DNA from: Aliarcobacter sp.
GTDB lineage: Bacteria > Campylobacterota > Campylobacteria > Campylobacterales > Arcobacteraceae
DNA length: 44,802 nucleotides
Direction of reading: 5' to 3'
Assembly: GCA_028703945.1 (NCBI GenBank)
Contig: JAQVLW010000001.1
Coordinates: 65,899-110,700, forward strand
The notes beneath the pieces were generated by a model. The model did not search any database and was not told the DNA's origin. It saw only the letters and a list, made by a program, of their open reading frames with translations. Shown piece by piece: positions 24,704 through 33,377 of this stretch (positions within the stretch are counted from its first letter, which is position 1; every line of letters starts with the position of its first letter). The position numbers were made by a program, and so were the translations under genes.

Positions 24704-25103
24704 TTTTTAAATCTATTGAATATAAAGTATTTAAAAACTCTTCTTTTGAATTAAACTTATAAATAGGGTGAGTTAAATATGACTCATCCCTGTATGATGC
24801 AAAAAATATACTTGGAAAGCTTGTTGTATAAAATAACTCTATTGGATATGAAGTCTTATGTTCGACAGTGATTAAGACACTTATAAAATTCTTATTTATA
24901 TACTCTACATAATCTTGATTTAGAAAATACTGCTTTAAAATCTCATTTGAATTATAACTTTTAGTTGAAGCTATAAAAAGCATTAGGTTTTTTTTCTCTT
25001 TTTGTGCTGTAATTAAAGCTTTTTCATAAGAGTGATACCAAGAAATATTATTTGAAAATAGATTTGAAAGAAGTAAGATTAAAATTAAAAGTATTTTAAA
25101 CAT
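24696..25103 (-). CDS. Exported thioredoxin-fold protein without the CxxC pair
   Basis: About 135 aa from ATG 25103. A longer frame starts at 25121, but that lies inside the nirS terminator stem. A signal peptide is followed by a thioredoxin-like core of the DUF255/thioredoxin_7 kind: SYEKALITAQKEKKNLMLFI, a later YVEYINKNFISVLI, and TTSFPSIFF with the cis-Pro. The active-site position reads STKSYNSN instead of CxxC, so it is not a disulfide oxidoreductase in the usual sense. It lies just downstream of nirS but after a terminator. Confidence 0.6.
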   Translation of the reverse strand: MFKILLILILLLSNLFSNNISWYHSYEKALITAQKEKKNLMLFIASTKSYNSNEILKQYFLNQDYVEYINKNFISVLITVEHKTSYPIELFYTTSFPSIFFASYRDESYLTHPIYKFNSKEEFLNTLYSIDLKTK

Positions 25104-25111
25104 AATATAAA

Positions 25112-25140
25112 AAATACCCATCTAAAAAAGATGGGTATTT
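25112..25140 (-). terminator. Intrinsic terminator after nirS
   Basis: 12-bp perfect stem (25112-25123 / 25129-25140; AAATACCCATCT / AGATGGGTATTT) with a 5-nt loop, followed in the leftward direction by a T-rich stretch. Confidence 0.85.
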
Positions 25141-25152
25141 GATTTTTCCTAA

Positions 25153-26868
25153 TTAAGCACCAGGAATAGTTTGTCTGTGTTCAACAGAATAAGTAAATGT
25201 AGGAGTAGTTAAGTTGTTAATATATTTAACAAATTTACCGCTATCTGATTCATAAATACCAATTCTTCCAGTTGTCCACTCAGAAATCATAGTCCATTTA
25301 CCATGATTTGCAGGTTCAGCATGTAATAATCTTGGTTGAACAGGATTTTTTACTTTTTCACCTAATTTATCTGTATATTTGATAATTTTATCTTTTCCAA
25401 TTTGTGGATCAGATTCAGGGAAAGTAGCTGTTTCATACTGTGTTGCATCCCAAGTTTGTAAAACTTTTTTAGTTTTAGCATCAAGTAATTGCCCTTCAGT
25501 TTTTCCAACTTTTACAATTTTATCTGTTTCTAAAGTTTCTTTATTAATTAAGTAAACTTCATTATAAGTTTCAGGACTTCCAATTACTGTATCTGCCCAG
25601 ATATAAGGAGTATCATGTGCAGTTCCTACGAATAATCCACCACCAGAAGTTTCAACTTTTTTAACAATTTCCCAATTTGAATCCCAAATTACAACAGAAC
25701 CAATGTTCATAGAAACAGTTGCGTGTAATTGTTTTCCCATTTTTTTGTTAAACCAAGAAGATCCTTGACCTGGATGTGGTTTAGATTTTTCACCTGTGTA
25801 AACTTTTGCAGCTAAATTTTTCTCTTTAAAGTCTACGATACCCATAACATCACTTCCTTGAGAAGCAATCATGTAGTATCTTCCGAAATCCTTACCTTCA
25901 TCTTCATTTAAGAATGCATCATGTAAAACTTTTCCAATGTTAGGAACATCTCCAACAATTGGGAATCCAGGTTTAGAATAATCAATTAAATATACTCTTC
26001 CTGCATCTTTTAATGCCATTGCAAAATAAGGCCCATAAGGAGTATCAGCTAATGACGCAACCCTTGAAGCTTCAATTTGTCCATCAATGTTAATAACAGC
26101 AGATGTATCATAAGCTTTTAATGGCTCTAATGTCATAGCATCACATAAAACTGCTCCACCTGGTGTGTAGTTTCCTGCAATTACATATTTTCCATCTGGA
26201 GAAACTGCTAATCCTCTTGATTCAAATCCAACTTGTACTGAAGCGATCGCTGGTTGACCAGGTGCTGCAATATCAAACATTGTCAATCTTCCAGATCTAG
26301 AAATCGAGTATGCATATCTTGGATTTTTCTTATTTGTAACAGTTACGTGAACGGCAAATCCAGCTTTATGTCTAGATAAAACTTTTCCAGTTGTACTATC
26401 AATAAAGTCAACTAAAGAAGCATCTCTTTCTGTTGCAAATGTAACGTCAAGAACTGATTTTGTATCAACTGAATTTGGATATTTTTTAGCTAATTCATCT
26501 CTATCTGCTAATTTTGTCCAAGTACCTTTGATTTCCTCTAAATTTAATTTAAAGTTAGTGTTATCTTTCCAGTTCATTAACCAGTCAACCATTCCATCAG
26601 CATCATCTTTACTAAACATATGTTGCCATTGTGGCATTGCTGTATTAGGAATACCATTCATAATAGAGTCTCTTAATACATGTCTTTCTTTTTTCTTTAA
26701 TGCATCAGGTCTTAAATCAGAACCAACTCCACCTTGGTGAATTGGACCATGACATCCTTGACACTCTTTTTCATATACATTTGCAAAGTTCATTGTTGAA
26801 CTTCCTGCGTATAAAGAACCTGCTAATACCGAACACGCTGTTAAACTTAAAATTTTTCCAATTTTCAT
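25153..26868 (-). CDS. nirS: Cytochrome cd1 nitrite reductase
   Basis: 571 aa from the ATG at 26868, chosen for the GGGAG ribosome site and because a signal peptide (1-21) begins there; the open frame reaches 26916. The cytochrome c domain has C36-QG-C39-H40 and M78 (NTAMPQW). The eight-bladed d1 domain has H174 (GFAVHVT) as d1 axial ligand and H316 and H365 (LHDAF, PHPGQG) at the positions of the two active-site histidines of Paracoccus NirS. It reduces nitrite to NO in the periplasm. It is a single-gene unit with its own terminator; no clear Fnr-type box is seen upstream. Confidence 0.96.
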   Translation of the reverse strand: MKIGKILSLTACSVLAGSLYAGSSTMNFANVYEKECQGCHGPIHQGGVGSDLRPDALKKKERHVLRDSIMNGIPNTAMPQWQHMFSKDDADGMVDWLMNWKDNTNFKLNLEEIKGTWTKLADRDELAKKYPNSVDTKSVLDVTFATERDASLVDFIDSTTGKVLSRHKAGFAVHVTVTNKKNPRYAYSISRSGRLTMFDIAAPGQPAIASVQVGFESRGLAVSPDGKYVIAGNYTPGGAVLCDAMTLEPLKAYDTSAVINIDGQIEASRVASLADTPYGPYFAMALKDAGRVYLIDYSKPGFPIVGDVPNIGKVLHDAFLNEDEGKDFGRYYMIASQGSDVMGIVDFKEKNLAAKVYTGEKSKPHPGQGSSWFNKKMGKQLHATVSMNIGSVVIWDSNWEIVKKVETSGGGLFVGTAHDTPYIWADTVIGSPETYNEVYLINKETLETDKIVKVGKTEGQLLDAKTKKVLQTWDATQYETATFPESDPQIGKDKIIKYTDKLGEKVKNPVQPRLLHAEPANHGKWTMISEWTTGRIGIYESDSGKFVKYINNLTTPTFTYSVEHRQTIPGA

Positions 26869-26961
26869 AATGTCTCCCTTACCTTTTTTTAATGTAATTT
26901 CATACCTTACTACCAATAAATAGTCTCTTTGAACGCAGTTCTACTATCTATATAATTGTCT

Positions 26962-26989
26962 AAATCAAGAGAAAAATCTCTCTTGATTT
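26962..26989 (-). terminator. Hairpin after the nor operon
   Basis: 11-bp perfect stem (26962-26972 / 26979-26989; AAATCAAGAGA / TCTCTTGATTT), 6-nt loop, directly after the 51-codon gene. The T tract in the leftward direction is short, so termination may be partial. Confidence 0.55.
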
Positions 26990-27145
26990 TTATTTTTGTT
27001 CGTCTTCTAATCTTCTTTTCTCTTGTTTATAAATCCAGAACATTGGAAGTACAATAAAAGTATGAAGAAAAATAGTTAATGTTAATGGACCTTGGTTTAA
27101 TATTGCAAAAAAACTAGGTACCAAATCTGTCATTGGTTCAAACAT
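26990..27145 (-). CDS. 51-residue single-pass membrane protein at the end of the nor operon
   Basis: 51 codons, begins MFEPMTDLVPSF, one helix about residues 8-38 (with LTLTIFLHTFIVLPMFWIY) and a charged tail KQEKRRLEDEQK. AAGGAGATAAC immediately before the ATG is one of the best ribosome sites in the window. It starts 9 nt after the norB stop and is followed by a hairpin. A small subunit or assembly factor of cNor is likely from position, by analogy with the small subunits of other heme-copper enzymes. No family recognised. Confidence 0.75.
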   Translation of the reverse strand: MFEPMTDLVPSFFAILNQGPLTLTIFLHTFIVLPMFWIYKQEKRRLEDEQK

Positions 27146-27154
27146 GTTATCTCC

Positions 27155-28570
27155 TTATCTCTCGTGTCTAGGGCTTTTAGAAGTAGTTAATAAATCTTTA
27201 ACTAAGTATAAAAATCCAACAAACGTCATAATACCAGTTGCTAATCTCCATCCAAGACCTTGAACAAACCATACCATATCTTGAGATACGAAGAATCCTT
27301 CCCAAGTTGCTCCCATTTGAGCTCTTTCAACTAATACTTGACCATATCCAGCAACAGTTAAAGAAATAGTCATACCTAATACTCCAAGAGTAATTAAAGT
27401 AATTGCCATTTTAGAAGCAAATGTTGCTTTCATAACTTTAATACCATTTTTACCTTGTACACCCATATAGAACATACCGATTAGAATAGTAGCATAAGCT
27501 CCAAAAAACGCTAAGTGACCATGTGCAGATGTAAACTGCGTACCATGTGTATAAATATTTACTTGTGGTAATGTGTGGAAGAATCCCCAAATACCAGCAC
27601 CTAAGAAGTTACCAAATGCATTAGTAACAAACCAAGCAAATGCAGGTGAATTGTTCATAGTTTTTTCTTCTGTTCCAGCTTTTAAACCAGTTTCTTTTCC
27701 CCAGTCATAAATAACGTGAACAAACATAGCAACTAAAGGAACAGGCTCAAGTGCTGAGAATAATGCTCCAATTTCCCACCAGTACTCAGGAGTACCAATC
27801 CAGAAATAGTGGTGTCCCATACCTAAGATACCAGAACCAAATAACATTGAAACTTCAATCCATAACCACATTTCAACAACTTCTCTTCTCGCACCAATAA
27901 TTTTGATTAATCCATAAGCTGCTAAACAACCTACAAATACTTCCCATGTAGCTTCAACCCATAAGTGAATTACCCACCACCACCAGTATTGATCCATAGA
28001 AATATTATCAGTAAAGAACATACCTGCTAAGTATAAACCAGCAAGTGCAAGAACGTCAGCCATTAATACTGTTACAATTCCTGTTTGTTTACCTTTCATT
28101 GCAGTTGCAAAAAGGTTAAATACAAATACTAAAACAACAACAACGATACCAATATCGGCCCATCTTGGAGCTTCAATATATTCTCTACCCTCAGTGATTA
28201 ACCAAATAGTTGATTCACTAGCAGGTCCAACTTGAACTAGAATAAATACTAGAACAACTACTGTTACAGCAGCAGTTAAAACATAAAATCCTAATTTACC
28301 AAGTTTGATTCCAACTGTTTCAATACCTGTTTCATCAGGTAATAAATAGTAAACAGAACCAATCATTGCGTATAACATCCATACAACTAAAGCATTGATA
28401 TGTATCATTCTAGCTATAGAGAAATCAAAGATTTCAAAAAGAAAACTTGGATATAAAAACTGAGTAGCAGCAATAAGACCCATTACTAATTGAGCACCAA
28501 ACAAAATAGCAGCAACTACGAAATAGTTGATAGCTAATTTTTGAGATTCAAATTTTAAATTATTTGCCAT
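27155..28570 (-). CDS. norB: NorB, cytochrome b subunit of nitric oxide reductase (cNor)
   Basis: 471 aa, 12 helices. It has all cNor marks: H57 for the low-spin heme, H202 with E206 and E210 (WWWWVIHLWVEATWE), H253-H254 (GHHYFWIG), E275 (SALEPVPL) and H350-x-H352 (SAHGHLAFFGAY). The glutamates are typical of the non-heme iron site and distinguish it from oxygen reductases and from the Asp enzyme at 18 kb. It reduces 2 NO to N2O in the inner membrane. It overlaps norC by 11 nt. Confidence 0.97.
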   Translation of the reverse strand: MANNLKFESQKLAINYFVVAAILFGAQLVMGLIAATQFLYPSFLFEIFDFSIARMIHINALVVWMLYAMIGSVYYLLPDETGIETVGIKLGKLGFYVLTAAVTVVVLVFILVQVGPASESTIWLITEGREYIEAPRWADIGIVVVVLVFVFNLFATAMKGKQTGIVTVLMADVLALAGLYLAGMFFTDNISMDQYWWWWVIHLWVEATWEVFVGCLAAYGLIKIIGARREVVEMWLWIEVSMLFGSGILGMGHHYFWIGTPEYWWEIGALFSALEPVPLVAMFVHVIYDWGKETGLKAGTEEKTMNNSPAFAWFVTNAFGNFLGAGIWGFFHTLPQVNIYTHGTQFTSAHGHLAFFGAYATILIGMFYMGVQGKNGIKVMKATFASKMAITLITLGVLGMTISLTVAGYGQVLVERAQMGATWEGFFVSQDMVWFVQGLGWRLATGIMTFVGFLYLVKDLLTTSKSPRHER

Positions 28571-29234
28571 GAATCGCTCCTGTTACACCATCTGTTGACA
28601 TTCTTGCAAAGTTTCTTGGGAAACCATTTGTATCAATTGATGACATATGTTTTAAAAATGCTACAAGACCCATTGCTTCTTTTTCAGTAATACCAAGATT
28701 TGGCATCATTCTTTGATGTGTTGGGAATTGAGACGGATTTTGTAAAAATTTAGACATAGCTTCTTCTTTCGTAGTAGAATTAGTCATACCTAAATATGCT
28801 CCATTTGGTCCCCATGCTGGATCTAACCAAGCTTTTGTTAAATCTGGAGCATAATATGCACCATTTCCAAGTAATGTATGACAATCCATACAGTTCTTTG
28901 CTTGTGAACCTAATTTTCCTAAATGAAGAAGCTCCGCAGCTTCTTGCTCAGACCAATCATCTCTTCCAAAGAATTTCTCTTTTTCACCAATAACTGGCAC
29001 CTCATGACCTCTTCTTGTATCCATTTTATAATCAATATTATAATTGATTACTGTTGGACCTGGTACTCTTTTTGTAATACCGTTTTTAAGATCAGCGTCC
29101 GTTCCCATACTAATTTGACCCATTGAATCAAATGTTAACCAAATTAATAGTATTGCAGCAAAACCAGTTACCCACGCAGCTGATCTTCTCCAAAAAGGAA
29201 TACTCGTCCATACTGAAACAACTTTTTTTGACAC
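28560..29234 (-). CDS. norC: NorC, cytochrome c subunit of nitric oxide reductase
   Basis: 224 aa, longer than the about 146 aa of Pseudomonas NorC because of an extra periplasmic segment (about 42-100) between the anchor helix (19-36) and the heme domain. The heme site is C115-MD-C118-H119, with a methionine ligand in HQRMMPNLG. It brings electrons from periplasmic cytochromes to NorB. It is preceded by a small membrane gene and overlaps norB, so the order is unknown gene-norC-norB-small gene. Confidence 0.95.
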   Translation of the reverse strand: MSKKVVSVWTSIPFWRRSAAWVTGFAAILLIWLTFDSMGQISMGTDADLKNGITKRVPGPTVINYNIDYKMDTRRGHEVPVIGEKEKFFGRDDWSEQEAAELLHLGKLGSQAKNCMDCHTLLGNGAYYAPDLTKAWLDPAWGPNGAYLGMTNSTTKEEAMSKFLQNPSQFPTHQRMMPNLGITEKEAMGLVAFLKHMSSIDTNGFPRNFARMSTDGVTGAIHGK

Positions 29235-29251
29235 TTGTTCCTCCTAAAATT

Positions 29252-29578
29252 TTATTGTTCGTATCTTTGTGCAGACTTAACATTTAAGTAATAATAAAGA
29301 TGCGGTAAAATTAAATAACACACCATAGTTACCATTAATGCTTTAAGGGTAAAACCATTACTTTGAATCTTGTCTGCGAAATAGTACATACAATATGTTT
29401 GCAAAGCCCAAAAAATATATGCAAAAGGCATGTATATTTTTTTTAATCTTTCCATTTTTACTAGCGTATAAATAGCTACGTAAAACAGTCCAAATAGTAA
29501 AACAAAAGATGAAGATAAAAATATAGGCAAGAAATCGTCAAGAGCAATTTCTGGTCTAATAATCAAGATTGGTTCCAT
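29252..29578 (-). CDS. Small membrane protein, first gene of the nor operon
   Basis: 108 aa with three hydrophobic helices (about 15-40, 47-66 and 76-98) and no cofactor motif. AAAGGAG precedes the ATG. It starts the transcript that continues 17 nt later into norC. The operon has an Fnr-type box, so it is made with cNor. It might be an assembly factor, but it does not resemble NorD, NorE, NorF or NorQ as I know them. Unknown. Confidence 0.65.
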   Translation of the reverse strand: MEPILIIRPEIALDDFLPIFLSSSFVLLFGLFYVAIYTLVKMERLKKIYMPFAYIFWALQTYCMYYFADKIQSNGFTLKALMVTMVCYLILPHLYYYLNVKSAQRYEQ

Positions 29579-29617
29579 TTTTTTCTCCTTTTTTTGAAAT
29601 ACCAGAACTATGGAAAA

Positions 29618-29659
29618 ATTTTAGTCTAAACACAAGGAGAAAAAAATGATATATGTCAA
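29618..29659 (-). promoter_or_regulatory. Fnr-type promoter of the nor operon
   Basis: Minus-strand box TTGACATATATCAT (29659-29646, centre 29652.5; one mismatch) and TAAAAT -10 (29623-29618, centre 29620.5), again 32 bp apart. Confidence 0.7.
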
Positions 29660-29678
29660 TATTAAAAAAGTAAGAATT

Positions 29679-30680
29679 TTATTTTATTTTACAAGAGTTT
29701 AATAATTTATCTAACTCATTTTTAAGTTCTTGTAATTTTTTTGTAGAACTAATTAGTTCTTCTTGAGTTTGAATAACTATATCTTCACTTTTATTAAGTT
29801 GTGCGGATATTTCTGCTGAGTTTGTTAGTTCATTAATAATAACATCAAATTCATCTGTAATTTCTTCAAGTTTTATTGAAGCATTTTTTGATTGTTCAAC
29901 TGCATTTGCTGAATAAATCATTGCAGAATTTATTTTATCAATAAAGCAATTAATAGTATCCGTAGCTTCAACAATCTCTTTTTCTGCTTCAATTTGAATT
30001 GGTTCAAGTGGTTCATTTGTAGGATTTTGAACGATTTTTTTAGATAATTCAAAGAATTTTTTTACATTTTCTTCCATTGTTTTTAATTGATTAAAACTAT
30101 ACAACATTAAAAATAAAATTATTAATCCAAAAATATATTGAATAGTTTTTAAATAATCACTTTTTTCTTCCATATGTGCGGTATACATTGAAACTAAAAT
30201 ATCAACTTCATTTAGTAATATTGTATTAATTATATAAATGGAATCAATCGAATTTTTAAACTTTTGTTCAGTTGTATCATCTTTTGAATCAAGTATTTTT
30301 TTAAACTCATTTATAGATAAATAAAAATTATTCCACAAAATTTCAACTTTTGAAATTTGTTTTTCAATCATATCGGTTGGAGCTTTATAAATACCTAATT
30401 GATTATTTCCATATTTTAAAGAATTTAGATTATGCATAAATTCTATTGTTGCATCATCTAATTCATTATATGATTGCTTATTATTATTATGATATATATA
30501 AAAAATATTTTTAGATATTTTTTGTGTAAGCATTCTTTGTTTACCAGCTATATTTATAACTTGAGCATCTTTTTTATTTTTTTCATTTAAGTAAATTGTT
30601 GTGATGATTATACTTGTCATTAATATTATGAAAAATATTCCGATTAATTTTATTTTTGTGCTTATTGTATTTGGTTTCAT
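29679..30680 (-). CDS. NarX/PilJ-type nitrate-sensing membrane protein without an output domain
   Basis: 333 aa. TM1 (11-31), a periplasmic helical domain (32-178), TM2 (180-198), then about 135 residues of coiled coil. Residues 42-56 (INIAGKQRMLTQKIS) match the P-box of NarX/NarQ and PilJ-type domains, which binds nitrate or nitrite. There is no histidine kinase, methyl-accepting or HAMP domain that I can see. Its ATG overlaps the stop of regulator 2 (ATGA), so the two are made together. It may signal by holding or releasing the regulator, which is inference. Confidence 0.78.
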   Translation of the reverse strand: MKPNTISTKIKLIGIFFIILMTSIIITTIYLNEKNKKDAQVINIAGKQRMLTQKISKNIFYIYHNNNKQSYNELDDATIEFMHNLNSLKYGNNQLGIYKAPTDMIEKQISKVEILWNNFYLSINEFKKILDSKDDTTEQKFKNSIDSIYIINTILLNEVDILVSMYTAHMEEKSDYLKTIQYIFGLIILFLMLYSFNQLKTMEENVKKFFELSKKIVQNPTNEPLEPIQIEAEKEIVEATDTINCFIDKINSAMIYSANAVEQSKNASIKLEEITDEFDVIINELTNSAEISAQLNKSEDIVIQTQEELISSTKKLQELKNELDKLLNSCKIK

Positions 30681-31342
30681 ATCCCAATTCCTCTAAAAAT
30701 AGATACTAAGGCTTCATTATTTGTAATTTTTACAGTTCCTAAATCAACTTGAATAATTTCATTTCTTGATAATCTTTTTAAAACTCTTGATAAAGTTTCT
30801 GGTTGAATATGTAGCATAAATGATACTTCTTGTCTTTTTAGTCTATTGAACATTTCTAAATCTTGACTTAACATAAAAGCAACTTTTGCAGTTGCATCAA
30901 AAACCAATTCTCTATTTACAATACATTGTAATTGGTGAGTTTTATTTAGTAAAACTTCTAATAATTCCATTGTTAAAATATTTTTTGATAAAAAATATTC
31001 TTGAAATTTTTCAAAGTTAATAGATAATACAATTGAATCTTCAATAAATTCTGCATTAGAAAAACAATAAATCTCTTTATTATTAGTGGATGTAAGTTCA
31101 CTAATCATTGAATTTTTATAAATATGATATAAAAATATTTCATTATTAAACTTATCAACCTTATAAATTTTGATAAGTCCTTCAACTAAAAAAAGCAAAT
31201 TTTTATTTATATCACTTTCATAGTATAAAATTGATTTATTAGGCTGTTTTGATACAGTTGAAATGGAAGCAATAATGTTAATTTGTTCATCACTTAAGTT
31301 ATTAAAAAAACTTATTTTTCTAATAATTTTTTGTACAGTCAC
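30677..31342 (-). CDS. Crp/Fnr-family regulator 2
   Basis: 221 aa starting at a GTG (31342), with GAAGG 6 nt upstream. Barrel domain about 8-125, dimer helix, winged helix 150-205. The recognition helix QPETLSRVLKRL again has E182-xx-S185-R186, the Fnr core for TTGAT. The two cysteines (C93, C140) cannot hold an Fnr-type cluster. Its promoter has a TACAAT (31378-31373) but no Fnr box at 32 bp, so it may be expressed constitutively. Coupled to the nitrate sensor gene. Confidence 0.85.
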   Translation of the reverse strand: MTVQKIIRKISFFNNLSDEQINIIASISTVSKQPNKSILYYESDINKNLLFLVEGLIKIYKVDKFNNEIFLYHIYKNSMISELTSTNNKEIYCFSNAEFIEDSIVLSINFEKFQEYFLSKNILTMELLEVLLNKTHQLQCIVNRELVFDATAKVAFMLSQDLEMFNRLKRQEVSFMLHIQPETLSRVLKRLSRNEIIQVDLGTVKITNNEALVSIFRGIGI

Positions 31343-31426
31343 CTTGAACCTTCATATTGTTTTATTTAAGCTATTGTATATTATGCTTGTAAAAATACTA
31401 ATTAAAGATATAAAATAAGGTTTAAA

Positions 31427-32344
31427 ATGAGTTTTAAAAAATATATAAAAGCAGTTGGAACAGGTCCTAAAGGAAATAGAGATTTAGAAGAATCTGAAGT
31501 AATAGATGCAATTGAGTTAATCTTAGAAAATAAAGTTACACAAGCTCAAATTGGTGCATTTTTAATTGCATGGAGAACAAAACTTGAAACAGATAGTGAA
31601 TTAATAGCAGCAGTAAAAGCTTTAAAAAAATATATTAAATTTACAAAAATTGAAAATTCGCTAGAACTTGGATACTCTTTTGATGGAAGAGAAAATAATC
31701 CATTTTTATTTCCACTTTATGAAAATATCTTAAAAGAATTTCATGAAAAAAATAAAGATATTACACCTTTAAATCTTGTAATCTCAGGAGATTTTCTTCA
31801 ACCTGCAAAAAAAGGTTTAACAACAAAAGATATTTTTAATTCAATTGACAAGGGTCAATATGTACACTATTTTGATAGGATAGAATACCTAAGAGAGTTA
31901 AGCGATTTAACAAAATTAAGAGAAGAATTAGGTTTAAGAACAGTTTTTAATACAATTGAAAAACTTTTAAATCCAGCTTCTAGTGATTTTGGGGTTACAG
32001 CTGCTTTTCATAAACCTTATGTAAAAAAATATCTTGTAATGTTTAAAAAATACTATAAAGATGTTTTAGTTTTAAAAGGTGCTGAAGGAAGCCCTGAGGT
32101 ATTTAGTAATGGTAAGTATTGGAAAGAAGTGGATGGACAAATTATAGAAATCCCATTTTCATTGAGTGATTTTGGTATTACTTATGATAAAAATTATGAG
32201 AATATCTCTTTAGAAGAAGCTTTAGAAATAGTTAAAAATCCAAATGATGAGATTTTAAAACTAGCAAAATTTAATATTGCATTATATTTAGTATTTGCTC
32301 AAAGAGTAGATAGTCTTGAAGATGCATGGAAAAGGTTAAATTAA
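31427..32344 (+). CDS. TrpD2/YbiB-like protein, copy 2
   Basis: 305 aa, clearly paralogous to the product at 12655 over its whole length (YIKAVGTGPKGNRDL, AFLIAWRTKLET, ISGDFLQPAKKGLTTK, FNTIEKLLNP, AAFHKPYVKKY). The PRPP-binding GTGGD is again replaced, here by GYSFDGRENNP, so phosphoribosyl transfer is doubtful and nucleic-acid binding as in YbiB is possible. It lacks the Fnr-type box of copy 1. It is followed after 58 nt by moaA. Confidence 0.8.
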   Translation: MSFKKYIKAVGTGPKGNRDLEESEVIDAIELILENKVTQAQIGAFLIAWRTKLETDSELIAAVKALKKYIKFTKIENSLELGYSFDGRENNPFLFPLYENILKEFHEKNKDITPLNLVISGDFLQPAKKGLTTKDIFNSIDKGQYVHYFDRIEYLRELSDLTKLREELGLRTVFNTIEKLLNPASSDFGVTAAFHKPYVKKYLVMFKKYYKDVLVLKGAEGSPEVFSNGKYWKEVDGQIIEIPFSLSDFGITYDKNYENISLEEALEIVKNPNDEILKLAKFNIALYLVFAQRVDSLEDAWKRLN

Positions 32345-32402
32345 TTTTACCTTTTAAGCTAGTTTATACTATTCTAGAAGCTATTAAAAATAGGAATAAA
32401 AT

Positions 32403-33377
32403 ATGCTAATAGATGGATTTGGAAGAAAACATGATTATTTAAGGGTTTCAGTAACAGAAAGATGTAATTTTAGATGTCAGTACTGTATGCCAGAAAAACC
32501 TTTTTCTTGGGTTCCAAAAGAAAACTTACTTTCGTATGAAGATTTATTTAAATTTATAAAAGCTTCAATTGATGAAGGTATAAAAAAAGTAAGAATAACA
32601 GGTGGTGAACCACTCTTAAGAGAAGGTCTAGACCAATTTGTAAAAATGATATTTGATTATAAAAATGATATAGATTTAGCATTAACAACAAATGGTTTTT
32701 TATTGCCAAATGTTGCTCAAAAATTAAAAGATGCAGGACTTAAGAGAATAAATATCTCTCTTGATTCATTAAATGCAGCAACTGCTGCAAAAATTGCTCA
32801 AAAAGATGTTTTGGAAACAGTTCTTAAAGGAATTCAAGCAGCAGATGATGCAGGACTTAAAATAAAAATAAATTGTGTTCCAATAAAAGGAATAAATGAT
32901 ATTGATTTAATAGAAATTTTAGATTTTTGTAAAAGTAAAGGTTATGTTGTTAGATTTATTGAATTTATGGAAAATAATCATGCAAAAGATGGTGCAAAAG
33001 GATTAAATTCTGATGAAATAAAAGCAATTATTGCGACAAAATATCCAGATTTTAAAATAGTTCCAAGAGATAACAGTTCTCCAGCTCAATATTATGAGCT
33101 TGAAGATGGTTTTCAATTTGGAATAATAGAACCGCATAAAGATGATTTTTGTGCAGCCTGTAATAGAATTAGGCTAACAGCTGAGGGGTTTTTAATACCT
33201 TGTTTATATTTTGAAGATGCAATGAGCATAAAAGATGCAGTTAGGAATAATAATATTGATGAAGCAGTTGCAATTTTGAAAAAAGTATTAGCTGGAAAAC
33301 CAGAAAAAAATAAATGGTCAAATCAAGAAGATGATAATAAAATTTCAACAAGAGCTTTTTATCAAACAGGTGGATGA
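32403..33377 (+). CDS. moaA: GTP 3',8-cyclase MoaA (molybdenum cofactor biosynthesis)
   Basis: 324 aa. N-terminal radical-SAM cluster C21-NFR-C25-QY-C28, TGGEPLLRE, and C-terminal cluster motif [18 protein letters not shown]. The protein ends in the GG pair required in MoaA. It converts GTP to the cyclic intermediate of molybdopterin, needed for NapA. Placing it beside the denitrification island makes sense for cofactor supply, although no Fnr-type box is seen before it. Confidence 0.96.
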   Translation: MLIDGFGRKHDYLRVSVTERCNFRCQYCMPEKPFSWVPKENLLSYEDLFKFIKASIDEGIKKVRITGGEPLLREGLDQFVKMIFDYKNDIDLALTTNGFLLPNVAQKLKDAGLKRINISLDSLNAATAAKIAQKDVLETVLKGIQAADDAGLKIKINCVPIKGINDIDLIEILDFCKSKGYVVRFIEFMENNHAKDGAKGLNSDEIKAIIATKYPDFKIVPRDNSSPAQYYELEDGFQFGIIEPHKDDFCAACNRIRLTAEGFLIPCLYFEDAMSIKDAVRNNNIDEAVAILKKVLAGKPEKNKWSNQEDDNKISTRAFYQTGG

